DNA from: CADEDV01 sp964437415
GTDB lineage: Bacteria > Bacteroidota > Bacteroidia > Chitinophagales > Chitinophagaceae
DNA length: 64,000 nt
Assembly (NCBI GenBank): GCA_964437415.1
Contig: CAYTGN010000010.1
Coordinates: forward strand, 1 to 64,000
Reading direction: 5' to 3'
The position numbers and the translations under genes were made by a program. Below are positions 16,301 to 23,498 of this stretch, piece by piece; the stretch's first letter is position 1; each line of letters begins with the position of its first letter. Below the pieces are notes generated by a model, which did no database searches, was not told the origin of the DNA, and saw nothing but the letters and a program-made list of their open reading frames with translations.

Positions 16301-17167
16301 GATGGCTCCTATAGCTATTTCCCGGTTTCTTCAAAAACGCTTACAGTGTCGGCAACAGCTCCTGTACCCCCCACTCTTGGCGAGCAAAACAACAACCCGG
16401 GAGACCTTGGAGCTATTTATCATCTTAACATAGTAATACCTGAAGCCAAAGAATATATTCTTGCCATTGAGTTTGCTGACGGGGCTTCTATTTTCAGGAA
16501 CAATAATATTTTCACCAACCATTATCCCTACAGCATTCCGGGGCTCATATCTATGACTGGTAATACAGCCTTCCAGGCCGGGAACCCAACTTACCCGCAA
16601 AGCTTTTATTACTATTTGTATAACATAGATGCCAAACCGATAACCGGTTGTGCCTCCGAAAGGGTAGAGATCGTTGCCACCACTTCTGTTGCCCCCGTCA
16701 TAACTAATAACGGCAACCAGTTCAGCAGCAATTTTGTGGATGGTAACCAGTGGTACCTGAACAATAATCCCATACCCGGCGCCACAGGTCAGAATCATAC
16801 CGCAGTTGCTTCCGGTCTTTATAAAGTGATGAGGGCCGATGGCAGTGGCTGTTCACTATCTTCCAATGAGATTAATTTCACACTTACGGCTGTAACGGAT
16901 ATTGGTGGCAGTGAAATTTCCTTGTCAGTAGCCCCGAATCCCTCAGACGGCCGCTTCATCTTACAATTGGAAACAAGAACAAGGGCAGACCTGGTCATTT
17001 CATTAGTAAATTCATTGGGACAGGAAGTGTTTACCATGACCGAAGCAGGGCAGATCGGCAGGTTCACCCGTGAGATCAATCCCGGCAACCTTGCCCCCGG
17101 TATCTACTATGTGAAAGTGCAGCATGACAGAAAAGCCTATTCAAAGAAAATTGTAGTGATACGATGA
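13373..17167 (+). CDS. Secreted S8 peptidase with GEVED and T9SS type A domains
   Basis: 1264 residues. Signal peptide about 1-23 (LLAMVITGITFAQ). The S8 domain has Asp in LAIWDGG (about 126), His in DHATHVAGT (about 155) and Ser in GGTSMSSP (about 378). The spacing of these and the long insertion between His and Ser match Bacteroidota S8 peptidases. A PPC-like domain follows (about 450-580), then a GEVED domain (FIDANNDGDFEDAGELL, closing with RGETQDYRIQI, about 650-745), a CARDB-like domain (about 745-850), Ig-like units (IVNLTATSGSSATFNWYTS) and a type A sorting domain from VAPNPSDGRF to the end. Distinct in domain order from the 1801-residue peptidase, so not a recent duplicate. A strong terminator lies 84 bp downstream. 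Confidence 0.93.
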   Translation: MKFLLQRLIPVLLAMVITGITFAQTVTRTAELKAAALVQAEKERKIQEMLPALAKQKGWDMVIRGPKGKIGYLVGVDALGYPEYIITDNNIAAAATLGTNKLWPGGSSGLNLSGSSNAVKNKLAIWDGGRIRASHVELTGRVVQRDVPASFSDHATHVAGTMVAGGVNPLAKGMSFGQQELIAYDFSNDNSEMLTEASGLLLSNHSYGEIAGWHFNDAQTRWEFRGRFEENEDYKFGYYNSKAELWDSIAFNAPYYLIVKSAGNKRNENGPDVGQTYWRLDAGGSLINAGPRPSGISNNDSYDIIPSYGTAKNILTVGAVNTIPLGYTKPQDVVMSSFSSWGPTDDGRIKPDVVAAGVGILSTTAATDNSYDSYGGTSMSSPNASGSLLLLQEQYAQLHESSFMRSATLKGLVIHTADEAGLFAGPDYQHGWGLINVKKASDVITGDNEPVTANKKHRIQEAVLNNTNTFSQNVIATGNGNLVATISWTDPKGTVESSTSPTVLNNPAKKLVHDLDIVVKRGAATYQPWVLNPALPAAPATKGNNNTDNVEQVVVNDVIPGETYTIEITHKGTLERGLQAYSLITSGIGGKTYCSSAPSATAGARIDSVSFSNVRNKNAAGCTGYSNFTNLTASVQPGQSLPFFARLNSCDASSVDKVVKIFIDANNDGDFEDAGELLATSNVLNGNVDFSTNVTIPVSLPVGNSTILRVVMQETNSAASVSSCGAFTRGETQDYRIQIAAPSVDAGIAALLSPATGDCKSTEQYAAVIIRNYGTSTVSSVPVAVEVKQGSTTIANLSATFTGTIPAGTDVEFTFQTSFALLPNTAYTITASTNVTGDQVPGNNALISNITTAPNAAAPSGLANVCGTIVNLTATSGSSATFNWYTSPTATPALASGGSATTTTILDKYYLSTGEIASRLGAANKMVFVDGGYNQFSPGIRFTAFAPTVLKTARLYIGHSGKITFHLRELASYNETDGSYSYFPVSSKTLTVSATAPVPPTLGEQNNNPGDLGAIYHLNIVIPEAKEYILAIEFADGASIFRNNNIFTNHYPYSIPGLISMTGNTAFQAGNPTYPQSFYYYLYNIDAKPITGCASERVEIVATTSVAPVITNNGNQFSSNFVDGNQWYLNNNPIPGATGQNHTAVASGLYKVMRADGSGCSLSSNEINFTLTAVTDIGGSEISLSVAPNPSDGRFILQLETRTRADLVISLVNSLGQEVFTMTEAGQIGRFTREINPGNLAPGIYYVKVQHDRKAYSKKIVVIR

Positions 17168-17250
17168 GAATAAAAAGTAAACTGTATTTGGTAATACCAG
17201 CCTTTTTTCTCTATTTTTAGCGAACGATTGCTTGCTACCATTGCAACAAT

Positions 17251-17288
17251 AAGAGGCCGTCTTTCACAGACTGCCTCTTTTGTTTTTA
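17251..17288 (+). terminator. Intrinsic terminator after the S8 peptidase gene
   Basis: Stem AAGAGGC(c)GTCT, loop ttcac, then AGAC(t)GCCTCTT, followed by ttgttttt. It ends transcription before the FNR-like gene. Confidence 0.85.
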
Positions 17289-17334
17289 TTCCGGCGTACT
17301 TTTACAAAACAAGTGACACTTTAAATCAGCTTCC

Positions 17335-18057
17335 ATGGCACTGCAACCCTGGCGAAAAGGCATCATCACACGAATAGAAGATCATACACACAATACCAAA
17401 AGGTACTGGATCGAAGTGCCGGAAATGGAAACGTTTGATTTTATTCCCGGCCAGTTTGTGACACTTGATCTGCCCATTCATGAAAAGCCCAATAAACGCT
17501 GGCGCAGCTATTCCATTGCCAGCCGTCCCGATGGCACGAATGTTTTTGAGCTACTCATCGTTTTGGCAGAACATGGCCTGGGCACTCATTATCTTTTTAA
17601 TGAAACAAAGGAAGGAAGCGAACTGACCTTCCGTGGCCCGCAGGGAATATTCACCCTGCCGCAGCCGATAGAGAAACCCGTTTTTCTTATTTGCACCGGC
17701 ACCGGCATTGCACCCTTCCGTAGTATGGCAAGTCATCTGCATGTTCATAATATACCGCATAATAATATATACCTCATTTTCGGTTGCCGAAAAAAAGAAG
17801 ACCTGCTTTATTATGATGAACTGACCGCCCTGCAACAACAGATGCCGGGTTTTCATTATATACCAACCCTGTCAAGAGAAGAGTGGAATGGTCATCGTTC
17901 GGGCTATGTACATCCCATCTATGAGGAACTCTGTAAAGACAGGCCGGATGCTTCTTTTTTTCTCTGCGGCTGGAAATACATGATTGATGAGGCGAAAAAA
18001 AGAATCATGGATATGGGTTATGATAAAAAAGCCATCCATCTTGAGTTATATGGATGA
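17335..18057 (+). CDS. Ferredoxin-NADP reductase-like flavoprotein
   Basis: 240 residues of the ferredoxin reductase-like superfamily. The FAD-binding beta barrel carries WRSYSIASRP at about 46-55 (RxYS, FAD phosphate contact). The nucleotide-binding half has CTGTGIAPFRSM at about 121-132 and a C-terminal YFLCG-type segment (SFFLCGWKYMIDEAKK), with the usual aromatic near the end (LELYG). No 2Fe-2S domain is fused, so it needs a separate carrier. It would move electrons between NAD(P)H and a ferredoxin or similar partner. It lies 78 bp upstream of nuoA on the same strand, a suggestive position because this complex I has no NADH-oxidising module. ATG at 17335. Confidence 0.85.
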   Translation: MALQPWRKGIITRIEDHTHNTKRYWIEVPEMETFDFIPGQFVTLDLPIHEKPNKRWRSYSIASRPDGTNVFELLIVLAEHGLGTHYLFNETKEGSELTFRGPQGIFTLPQPIEKPVFLICTGTGIAPFRSMASHLHVHNIPHNNIYLIFGCRKKEDLLYYDELTALQQQMPGFHYIPTLSREEWNGHRSGYVHPIYEELCKDRPDASFFLCGWKYMIDEAKKRIMDMGYDKKAIHLELYG

Positions 18058-18110
18058 TTTTTTTCATCTGCTGTTGATAGTTAAGCTGTTCTACTTTAAC
18101 ACATAGTCGT

Positions 18111-18118
18111 TATATTCG
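18111..18118 (+). promoter_or_regulatory. Possible -7 box upstream of nuoA
   Basis: tatattcg resembles the Bacteroidota TAnnTTTG box with one mismatch, 17 bp before the nuoA ATG. No clear -33 TTTG is seen at the right spacing. Weak. Confidence 0.3.
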
Positions 18119-18135
18119 TAAAAATCAATTTGCGT

Positions 18136-18486
18136 ATGGGTGCTTCCTCGCTGATTGTATTAACGATTGCTGCTGTTGCCTTCGCCGGTATCGCTATCCT
18201 TATCTCCCGTTTTGTTCTCAAAGCAACCACCAACAAACAAAAAGGCGAACCCTATGAATGTGGTATTCCCACACAAGGAAAAACATGGATGCAGTTGAAT
18301 GTAGGCTACTATTTATTTGCTTTGATCTTTTTGATTTTTGATGTGGAATTAGTATTTCTCTTTCCCTGGGCAGTGGTGGCAAAGAAATTAGGCTGGCTGG
18401 CCCTGGTAGAGATCGTTATATTTCTTTTCATCCTTTTCATGGGCTTTTTGTATGCACATAAGAAGGGAGCATTGAAATGGCAGTGA
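18136..18486 (+). CDS. nuoA: Complex I subunit A
   Basis: About 116 residues with three membrane helices; YECGIPTQGK at about 35-45 is the conserved NuoA/ND3 loop, whose Cys lies by the quinone tunnel. LIFLIFDVELVFLFPWAV marks the second helix. I prefer ATG 18136; a TTG two codons upstream (18130) is in frame. It is the first gene of a run of eleven complex I genes on the plus strand. The next gene starts 89 bp further on; a palindromic element fills much of the gap. Confidence 0.95.
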   Translation: MGASSLIVLTIAAVAFAGIAILISRFVLKATTNKQKGEPYECGIPTQGKTWMQLNVGYYLFALIFLIFDVELVFLFPWAVVAKKLGWLALVEIVIFLFILFMGFLYAHKKGALKWQ

Positions 18487-18490
18487 CAGA

Positions 18491-18523
18491 AGCCTCCCCA
18501 AGCCCCTCCGAAGGAGGGGTTTG
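18491..18523. repeat. Palindromic element at the nuoA/nuoB junction
   Basis: agcctccccaagcccctccg followed by aaggaggggtttgg: CCCCTCC / GGAGGGG arms. Same family as 19647-19699 and 22916-22949. It faces the inverted element inside the nuoB start (18611-18640). Confidence 0.85.
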
Positions 18524-18575
18524 GCTAAACACAAAGCCCAACTGTCGAAAATGAATTATTGAATTGAAACACCCG

Positions 18576-19160
18576 ATGTCAGAAAAAAAAACAACAAAAG
18601 ACTCTTCTCTAATCCCCCCTTCGGGAGGTGGGGGGGCTGCATTTCCCGGGCAGATACAAGAGATTCCGGGTGGCGGTGTTGTACTCAGCAAACTGGATGA
18701 TATTATCAACTGGGCAAGGGCCAATTCTTTATGGCCTCTTACTTTCGCCACCAGTTGCTGCGGCATTGAAATGATGGCTACGGCCTCAGCCAAATATGAT
18801 TTTTCCCGTTTTGGTTTTGAAGTGGCAAGGGCCACACCGCGGCAGGCAGATGTAATTATCATTGCCGGAACCATCGTCAATAAAATGGCGCCGGTGCTGA
18901 AAAGATTATATGACCAGATGGCGGATCCGAAATATGTGATAGCCATGGGCGCCTGTGCCATCAGCGGCGGACCTTTCTTCTATAATACCTATTCGGTGGT
19001 GAAAGGTGCTGATCATGTGATACCAGTGGATGTGTATGTGGCGGGCTGCCCGCCACGGCCTGAAGCTTTATTACATTCATTACTTACGTTGCAACAAAAA
19101 ATAAAAAGCGGGTTAACCCGTGAACAAATAAGAAGCCACCAACCGCTGAAGGGGAGTTAA
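18576..19160 (+). CDS. nuoB: Complex I subunit B (cluster N2)
   Basis: About 194 residues from ATG 18576 (a TTG at 18564 is also in frame). It carries the N2 4Fe-4S ligands: the tandem Cys in FATSCCGIEMMA (about 62-72), Cys in MGACAISGG and Cys in GCPPRPEALL. It passes electrons to quinone at the NuoB-NuoD interface. The N-terminus is unusual: residues about 10-22 (SSLIPPSGGGGAA) are encoded by a GC-rich palindromic element, and similar leaders begin NuoD and NuoI. The core begins at GGGVVLSKLDDIINWARANS. Confidence 0.96.
   Translation: MSEKKTTKDSSLIPPSGGGGAAFPGQIQEIPGGGVVLSKLDDIINWARANSLWPLTFATSCCGIEMMATASAKYDFSRFGFEVARATPRQADVIIIAGTIVNKMAPVLKRLYDQMADPKYVIAMGACAISGGPFFYNTYSVVKGADHVIPVDVYVAGCPPRPEALLHSLLTLQQKIKSGLTREQIRSHQPLKGS
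18611..18640. repeat. Palindromic element coding the NuoB leader
   Basis: aatccccccttcgggaggtg continuing ggggggctgc. Arms CCCCCC(tt) / (gt)GGGGGGG around ttcggg. It is translated as IPPSGGGGA. Inverted relative to the element at 18491-18523. Confidence 0.85.
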
Positions 19161-19185
19161 AAGCCTCAAAACCGTACATAAATCA

Positions 19186-19644
19186 ATGAACACGGAAGAA
19201 TTAAAAATAAAGATCAGCGAACTGCACCCGTCCGTCACTTATGAAGAAGGAGGCGAATGGGTCAATGTGAATATTGAAGCTGCAGAATGGTTATCCTTTG
19301 CCCAACAGCTCCGGCATGATGCAGCATTGCAGTTTGATTATCTCTTCTGCGTCACCTGTATTGACTGGAAGACACACTTAACGATGGTTTACCATCTTTC
19401 CTCCACCATATTCAGGCATAACATTGTGGTAAAAGCAAAGCTTGACAGGAATAACCCCGAAATAGAAACAGTTTCACATATATGGAGAACGGCTGAGTTT
19501 CATGAACGGGAAGTGTATGAAATGTTCGGCGTGAACTTTCTCAATCATCCTGACCTGCGGTTATTGATTTTACCCGATGGCTGGGAAGGAAAAAATCCAA
19601 TGCGAAAAGATTTTGAAGACCCTGTAAATATGATAAGATTATAG
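19186..19644 (+). CDS. nuoC: Complex I subunit C
   Basis: 152 residues of the 30-kDa subunit family. The conserved core is seen in FDYLFCVTCIDWKTHLTMVYHLSS (about 46-68), then AEFHEREVYEMFGVNFLNHPDLRLLILPDGWEG (about 103-135), which contains the family signature ERExxDxxGixfxxHPdLR. Ends with NPMRKDFEDP. It is a peripheral arm subunit that helps hold NuoD. It is separate from nuoD here, not fused as in enterobacteria. ATG at 19186, 25 bp after nuoB, with no element in that junction. Confidence 0.95.
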   Translation: MNTEELKIKISELHPSVTYEEGGEWVNVNIEAAEWLSFAQQLRHDAALQFDYLFCVTCIDWKTHLTMVYHLSSTIFRHNIVVKAKLDRNNPEIETVSHIWRTAEFHEREVYEMFGVNFLNHPDLRLLILPDGWEGKNPMRKDFEDPVNMIRL

Positions 19645-19646
19645 CG

Positions 19647-19699
19647 GCCTCCCCAAACCCTGCCTACCGGCAGGCAGGCCCACCGCAGGAGGGGCTTTG
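19647..19699. repeat. Palindromic element at nuoC/nuoD junction, interrupted by 20-bp palindrome
   Basis: gcctccccaaac ... ccaccgcaggaggggctttg is the same element as at 22916-22949 and 18491-18523, but cctgcctaccggcaggcagg (19659-19678) is inserted in it: a palindrome nested in a palindrome. Confidence 0.85.
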
Positions 19700-19748
19700 C
19701 AACACACAAGGCCAGCTTATTGATGAGCAAAACTGAATTTGAAATACT

Positions 19749-20909
19749 TTGTACAGAGAAACAAACATAGTAAGTGACTCTTCCCTGATCCTCCCTTCGG
19801 GGGGTGGGGGGGCTGCTGAGAATGGTGACTTCATTATCAATGTAGGCCCCCAGCATCCCGCCACACATGGTGTACTACACTTAGTCATTACACTTAATGG
19901 AGAAACGATCAAAAAGGTAGAGCCGCATCTCGGTTATATCCATCGTTCCATTGAAAAAATGTGTGAGAGTCTTAGTTACCGGCAGTTCATCTATGTCACC
20001 AGCCGCATGGATTATTTGTCGGCACATATAAACAATCATGCCTGTGCTTTATGTGTAGAAAAAGGGTTGCAGGTAGAAATTCCGCCAAGAGCACAGGTGA
20101 TAAGAGTGCTGATGGATGAACTGACAAGAATTGCTTCGCATGAACTCTGGTGGGGAGCCATGGCTATGGATGTAGGTGCCTTTACGCCTTTCTTTCATGC
20201 CTTTCGTGAAAGAGAAAGCATCAACGACATCATGGAAGAAACCTGCGGGGCAAGACTGACCATGAATTATATAGTACCCGGTGGTGTGATGCATGATATT
20301 CATCCTAATTTTCAAAAAAGGGTCAAAGATTTTCTGCAACTCTATAAAAGCAAGGTGCATGAGTATGATGAACTCGTTACCGGCAATGTGATCTTTCAAA
20401 ACCGGATGAAAGGCGTGGGTGTATTATCCAGGGAAGATGCGATCTCCTATGGTTGCAGCGGGCCGGTGGCAAGAGGCAGCGGGGTGAGTTGTGATATCAG
20501 GAAATTGTATCCTTACGAGATCTATGACAAGCTGGACTTTGATGAGATCATTGAAACGGCCGGTGATTCCTTTGCCCGTTACCTGGTGCGGATAAAAGAG
20601 ATGAATCAATCTATCAGGATTATTGAACAATTGATTGATAATATACCTGAAGGTGATTTCCAGGCAAAGACAAAAGCCGTTTTGAAATTGCCCAAAGGCG
20701 AATTTTATCAACGGGTGGAAACAGCCCGTGGCGAACTGGGAGTTTATATTGTGAGTGAAGGCGGCACCACGCCGTACAGGATCAAATTCCGTTCACCGGG
20801 GTTTTCCAACCTGTCGGTGCTGGATCATATTGCCCGTGGCGGAAAGATCGGCGATCTGATTGCGATGATGGGAACATTAGATTTGGTAATACCGGATATA
20901 GACAGGTAG
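19749..20909 (+). CDS. nuoD: Complex I subunit D
   Basis: About 386 residues of the 49-kDa subunit family, related to the large subunit of NiFe hydrogenases but without metal cysteines. INVGPQHPATHGVLHL (about 29-44) forms part of the quinone site with its His and Thr; EPHLGYIHRSIEKM and CALCVEKG follow; the end SNLSVLDHIARGGKIGDLIAMMGTLDLVIPDIDR is canonical. No ATG exists in frame: the frame opens after TGA 19740-19742 and the only usual start is TTG 19749. ATG 19723 lies in another frame and stops at TAG. Residues about 10-23 (DSSLILPSGGGGAA) come from a palindromic element. The true start is uncertain. Confidence 0.94.
   Translation: MYRETNIVSDSSLILPSGGGGAAENGDFIINVGPQHPATHGVLHLVITLNGETIKKVEPHLGYIHRSIEKMCESLSYRQFIYVTSRMDYLSAHINNHACALCVEKGLQVEIPPRAQVIRVLMDELTRIASHELWWGAMAMDVGAFTPFFHAFRERESINDIMEETCGARLTMNYIVPGGVMHDIHPNFQKRVKDFLQLYKSKVHEYDELVTGNVIFQNRMKGVGVLSREDAISYGCSGPVARGSGVSCDIRKLYPYEIYDKLDFDEIIETAGDSFARYLVRIKEMNQSIRIIEQLIDNIPEGDFQAKTKAVLKLPKGEFYQRVETARGELGVYIVSEGGTTPYRIKFRSPGFSNLSVLDHIARGGKIGDLIAMMGTLDLVIPDIDR
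19778..19816. repeat. Palindromic element coding the NuoD leader
   Basis: actcttccctgatcctccct then tcggggggtgggggggctg. Close match in sequence and in position to the nuoB element at 18611-18640. Translated as SSLILPSGGGGAA. Confidence 0.85.
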
Positions 20910-21147
20910 CCCCCCTGCCCCGTAAGGGGGTTCCTGGACTCTGATTGTTTGATAGTTCTTGTGTATTACTGAAGAACATAGACGACCAGTAAGCTTAGCC
21001 CCGTAGGGGCGCCATATTGGTAGAATAAAAAAGATCCGATGTTCAAGAACCCCTGCGGGGTTCAACATTGGTGAGCAGAATTAGAAGGAATGAAAACTTT
21101 TAAATTATAACCGACCTGAAACCCCTCCTGCGGAGGGGCTGGGGGAA
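20910..21147. repeat. Cluster of four palindromic elements where nuoE-nuoG would be
   Basis: The 244 bp between nuoD and nuoH hold: ccccctgccccgtaaggggg (about 20911-20930); GCCCC-gta-GGGGC (20998-21010) followed by gccatattggtaga; AACCCC-tgc-GGGGTT (21048-21062) followed by caacattggtgag; and acccctcctgcggaggggct (21121-21140), which touches the nuoH leader. The two middle ones share the downstream CATATTGG/CAACATTGG tail and are one subfamily. No remnant of nuoE, nuoF or nuoG is visible. Confidence 0.8.
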
Positions 21148-21153
21148 GCTTTT

Positions 21154-22230
21154 ATGTGGAGCTTTTCTAACATAGCAAACAACATTCATGACTGGCTGGG
21201 TGCAAATTTCAACCCGACAATGGTTCTTATCATTGAAATGACCATTGTTGGGCTTTTGGTGATCGGTTTATTTTCTATGCTGGGTCTGGTACTGGTACTG
21301 ATGGAAAGAAAAGTATCCGCATGGATGCAGATACGGCTTGGGCCAAACCGTGTCGGCCCGAAAGGAATGTTGCAATCTTTTGCAGACACACTGAAATTAT
21401 TGGTGAAAGAAGGTTTCACTCCATCCGGCGCAGATAAATTCCTGTTCAATCTTGCCCCTTTCATTGCCATGATCGTGGCGATGTTATTATTAGCGCCGAT
21501 CGCCTTTGCCAAGGATTTTCAGCTATGGGATCTGAACATTGGCGTATTGTATGTATCTGCTGTTTCTTCGATGATGGTCATCAGTGTGCTGATGGCGGGC
21601 TGGGCCAGCAATAATAAATATTCATTACTTGGCGCCATGCGCAGCGGTGCCCAGATCGTCAGCTATGAGTTAACAGCAGGGTTTTCTATCCTCACCATCG
21701 TTGTGCTGACAGGCAGCCTGCAGGTGTCTGAGATCATCAAAGCACAGGAAACAGGCTGGTGGATATTCAAGGGACATATCCCGGTGATCATTGCCTTTGT
21801 CACATTCCTTATTGCAGTTACTGCCGAAACAAACCGGGCACCTTTTGATCTCGCTGAAGCAGAATCAGAGTTAACTGCCGGTTTTCATACCGAATATTCC
21901 GGAATGAAGTTCGCTTTGTTCTTCCTTGCTGAGTATGTAAATGTGTTTATTGTTTGTGCCATCGGCGCCACGTTGTTCCTTGGTGGCTGGATGCCTTTTC
22001 ATATCGGTAACTGGACAGGTTTTAATAATATAATGGATTATATCCCGTCCAGTGTGTGGTTCTTTGGCAAAACATTTTTTCTCATTTTCATCATCATGTG
22101 GTTCAGGTGGACATTCCCCCGTTTACGGATTGACCAGTTGCTGAATCTGGAGTGGAAATATTTATTGCCGATAAGTATGGTAAACCTGTTGCTGGCAACA
22201 TTGATGGCAATTATGGGCTGGCATTTTTGA
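21154..22230 (+). CDS. nuoH: Complex I subunit H
   Basis: 358 residues, eight to nine membrane helices. ERKVSAWMQIRLGPNRVGPKGMLQSFADTLKLLVKE (about 50-86) is the conserved first loop of NuoH/ND1, and ETNRAPFDLAEAESELTAGFHTEYSGMKF (about 226-254) is the acidic E-channel loop that couples quinone reduction to proton movement. MWFRWTFPRLRIDQLLNLEWKYLLP is the standard C-terminal motif. It joins the membrane arm to the peripheral arm. ATG at 21154, directly after a palindromic element. The gene is full length. Confidence 0.96.
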   Translation: MWSFSNIANNIHDWLGANFNPTMVLIIEMTIVGLLVIGLFSMLGLVLVLMERKVSAWMQIRLGPNRVGPKGMLQSFADTLKLLVKEGFTPSGADKFLFNLAPFIAMIVAMLLLAPIAFAKDFQLWDLNIGVLYVSAVSSMMVISVLMAGWASNNKYSLLGAMRSGAQIVSYELTAGFSILTIVVLTGSLQVSEIIKAQETGWWIFKGHIPVIIAFVTFLIAVTAETNRAPFDLAEAESELTAGFHTEYSGMKFALFFLAEYVNVFIVCAIGATLFLGGWMPFHIGNWTGFNNIMDYIPSSVWFFGKTFFLIFIIMWFRWTFPRLRIDQLLNLEWKYLLPISMVNLLLATLMAIMGWHF

Positions 22231-22257
22231 GCCCCCGACCCCTAAAGGGGAGCAGGG
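22231..22257. repeat. Palindromic element at nuoH end
   Basis: gcccccgacccctaaagggg then agcaggg. Stem CCCCT-aa-AGGGG. It starts at the base after the nuoH stop; same subtype as 23810-23837. Confidence 0.75.
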
Positions 22258-22381
22258 ATAGTTCTTTTAGGGATTTTAGTATTTGAACCCGGCTGCTGTG
22301 CTACTATCAGCTATCGTTGCGTCGCACTCTTCAGGGTTCTGTTCGCTAATCAGCTTGTTAATTTCTATATCAAAATGATAT

Positions 22382-22915
22382 ATGAGTGAAAAAATAATCC
22401 ATAATGAATCTTCTTCAATCCCCCCGCCAACCGGCGGAGGTGGGGCGGGAGGATATATCAAAGATGTCTGGGGTGCAGTGAAATCGCTGCTGAAAGGTAT
22501 GCGGCGTACGTTGTATTATTTCACGCATCACAAAGAGATCATCACCCAACAGTATCCCGATAACCGGGAAACCCTGAATTTACCCGAACGATTCAAAGGC
22601 GAAGTGGTGATGCCGCATGATGAAAACAATGAACACCGCTGCACCGGTTGCCAGGCCTGTGAACTGGCCTGCCCGAACGGCACCATCAAGGTGATCTTTA
22701 AAAACGAAGTGAATGCCGAAGGAAAAAAGAAAAAAGCGATTGACAAACTGGTTTATCATTTAGAATTGTGCACCATGTGTAATCTCTGCATCGAAGCCTG
22801 TCCTTCTGATGCGATAAAAATGGCACAGACGTTTGAACATAGTGTGTTTGACCGGAGCCAGTTGATTAAAATTTTAAATAAACCAGGATCGAAAATTATG
22901 GAAGGAGTGGAATAA
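22382..22915 (+). CDS. nuoI: Complex I subunit I (two 4Fe-4S clusters)
   Basis: 177 residues. Two ferredoxin-type motifs, CTGCQACELACP (about 82-93) and CTMCNLCIEACP (about 130-141), bind N6a and N6b, which carry electrons towards N2 in NuoB. In an enzyme without NuoE, NuoF and NuoG this subunit may be the entry point of electrons (inference). The N-terminus MSEKIIHNE is followed by SSSIPPPTGGGGAGGY (about 10-25), coded by a palindromic element, and the fold starts at KDVWGAVKSLLKGM. ATG at 22382. Confidence 0.96.
   Translation: MSEKIIHNESSSIPPPTGGGGAGGYIKDVWGAVKSLLKGMRRTLYYFTHHKEIITQQYPDNRETLNLPERFKGEVVMPHDENNEHRCTGCQACELACPNGTIKVIFKNEVNAEGKKKKAIDKLVYHLELCTMCNLCIEACPSDAIKMAQTFEHSVFDRSQLIKILNKPGSKIMEGVE
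22408..22452. repeat. Palindromic element coding the NuoI leader
   Basis: Core ccccgccaaccggcgg continuing aggtggggcgggagg: stem CCGCC-aac-CGGCGG. Translated as SIPPPTGGGGAGG. Third member of the leader set (nuoB, nuoD, nuoI). Confidence 0.85.
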
Positions 22916-22949
22916 GGCCTCCCCAAACCCCTCCCCAGGAGGGGCTTTA
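22916..22949. repeat. Palindromic element at the nuoI/nuoJ junction
   Basis: ggcctccccaaacccctccc followed by caggaggggcttta. It is the uninterrupted form of the 19647-19699 element. It begins directly after the nuoI stop. Confidence 0.85.
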
Positions 22950-22979
22950 GAACCTGAAAGAAGAAATATTATTAATGAA

Positions 22980-23498
22980 ATGAGTGGCTCGGAAATTATA
23001 TTTTACTTGTTGGCAGCGATGACGCTGACCTGTGCCGTGTTGTCTGTTACCACCCGGCAGATATTCCGAGCTGCCATCTATTTGTTATTCTCTTTGATTG
23101 GCGTGGCGGGTATTTATTTCTGGCTGGAATATGAATTCATCGCAGCCGTACAGATCGTTGTATATGTAGGAGGTATTGTAGTGCTCATCATTTTCTCCAT
23201 CTTTCTCACCCAGCAGGCCGGGGAGAAATTGCCAAAACAAAGGATCGGAAGAAAAGTATTCTCAGCCTTGGCGGTTTTCTGTGCATTTGCCCTTACAATG
23301 CTGCAGATATATGAACATGTGTTTTATGAAACAGCAGGGGCACCCGTAAAACCAACGGTTGCCAATATCGGCGAAAATATGCTGAACATCAATGAAAGCG
23401 GATATGCACTTCCATTTGAAGTGATAAGTATATTATTGTTAGCAGCTTTAATCGGCTGCATTGTCATTGCATTAAGAAGTAAACCGGAAACAAAATGA
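22980..23498 (+). CDS. nuoJ: Complex I subunit J
   Basis: 172 residues with five membrane helices. FRAAIYLLFSLIGVAGIYFWLEYEFIAAVQIVVYVGGIVVLIIFSIFLT (about 23-72) is the NuoJ/ND6 core, including the YVGGIVVL pi-bulge helix that rearranges in turnover. A soluble stretch (about 120-140) precedes the last helix. ATG at 22980 follows a small ATGAAATGA overlap. Its stop overlaps the nuoK ATG (ATGA, 23495-23498), so the two are translationally coupled. Confidence 0.95.
   Translation: MSGSEIIFYLLAAMTLTCAVLSVTTRQIFRAAIYLLFSLIGVAGIYFWLEYEFIAAVQIVVYVGGIVVLIIFSIFLTQQAGEKLPKQRIGRKVFSALAVFCAFALTMLQIYEHVFYETAGAPVKPTVANIGENMLNINESGYALPFEVISILLLAALIGCIVIALRSKPETK

Noticed and set aside
20910..21153. Remnants of nuoE, nuoF or nuoG between nuoD and nuoH
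   Set aside because: All frames were checked for Fe-S, flavin or NADH motifs; only palindromic elements are present.
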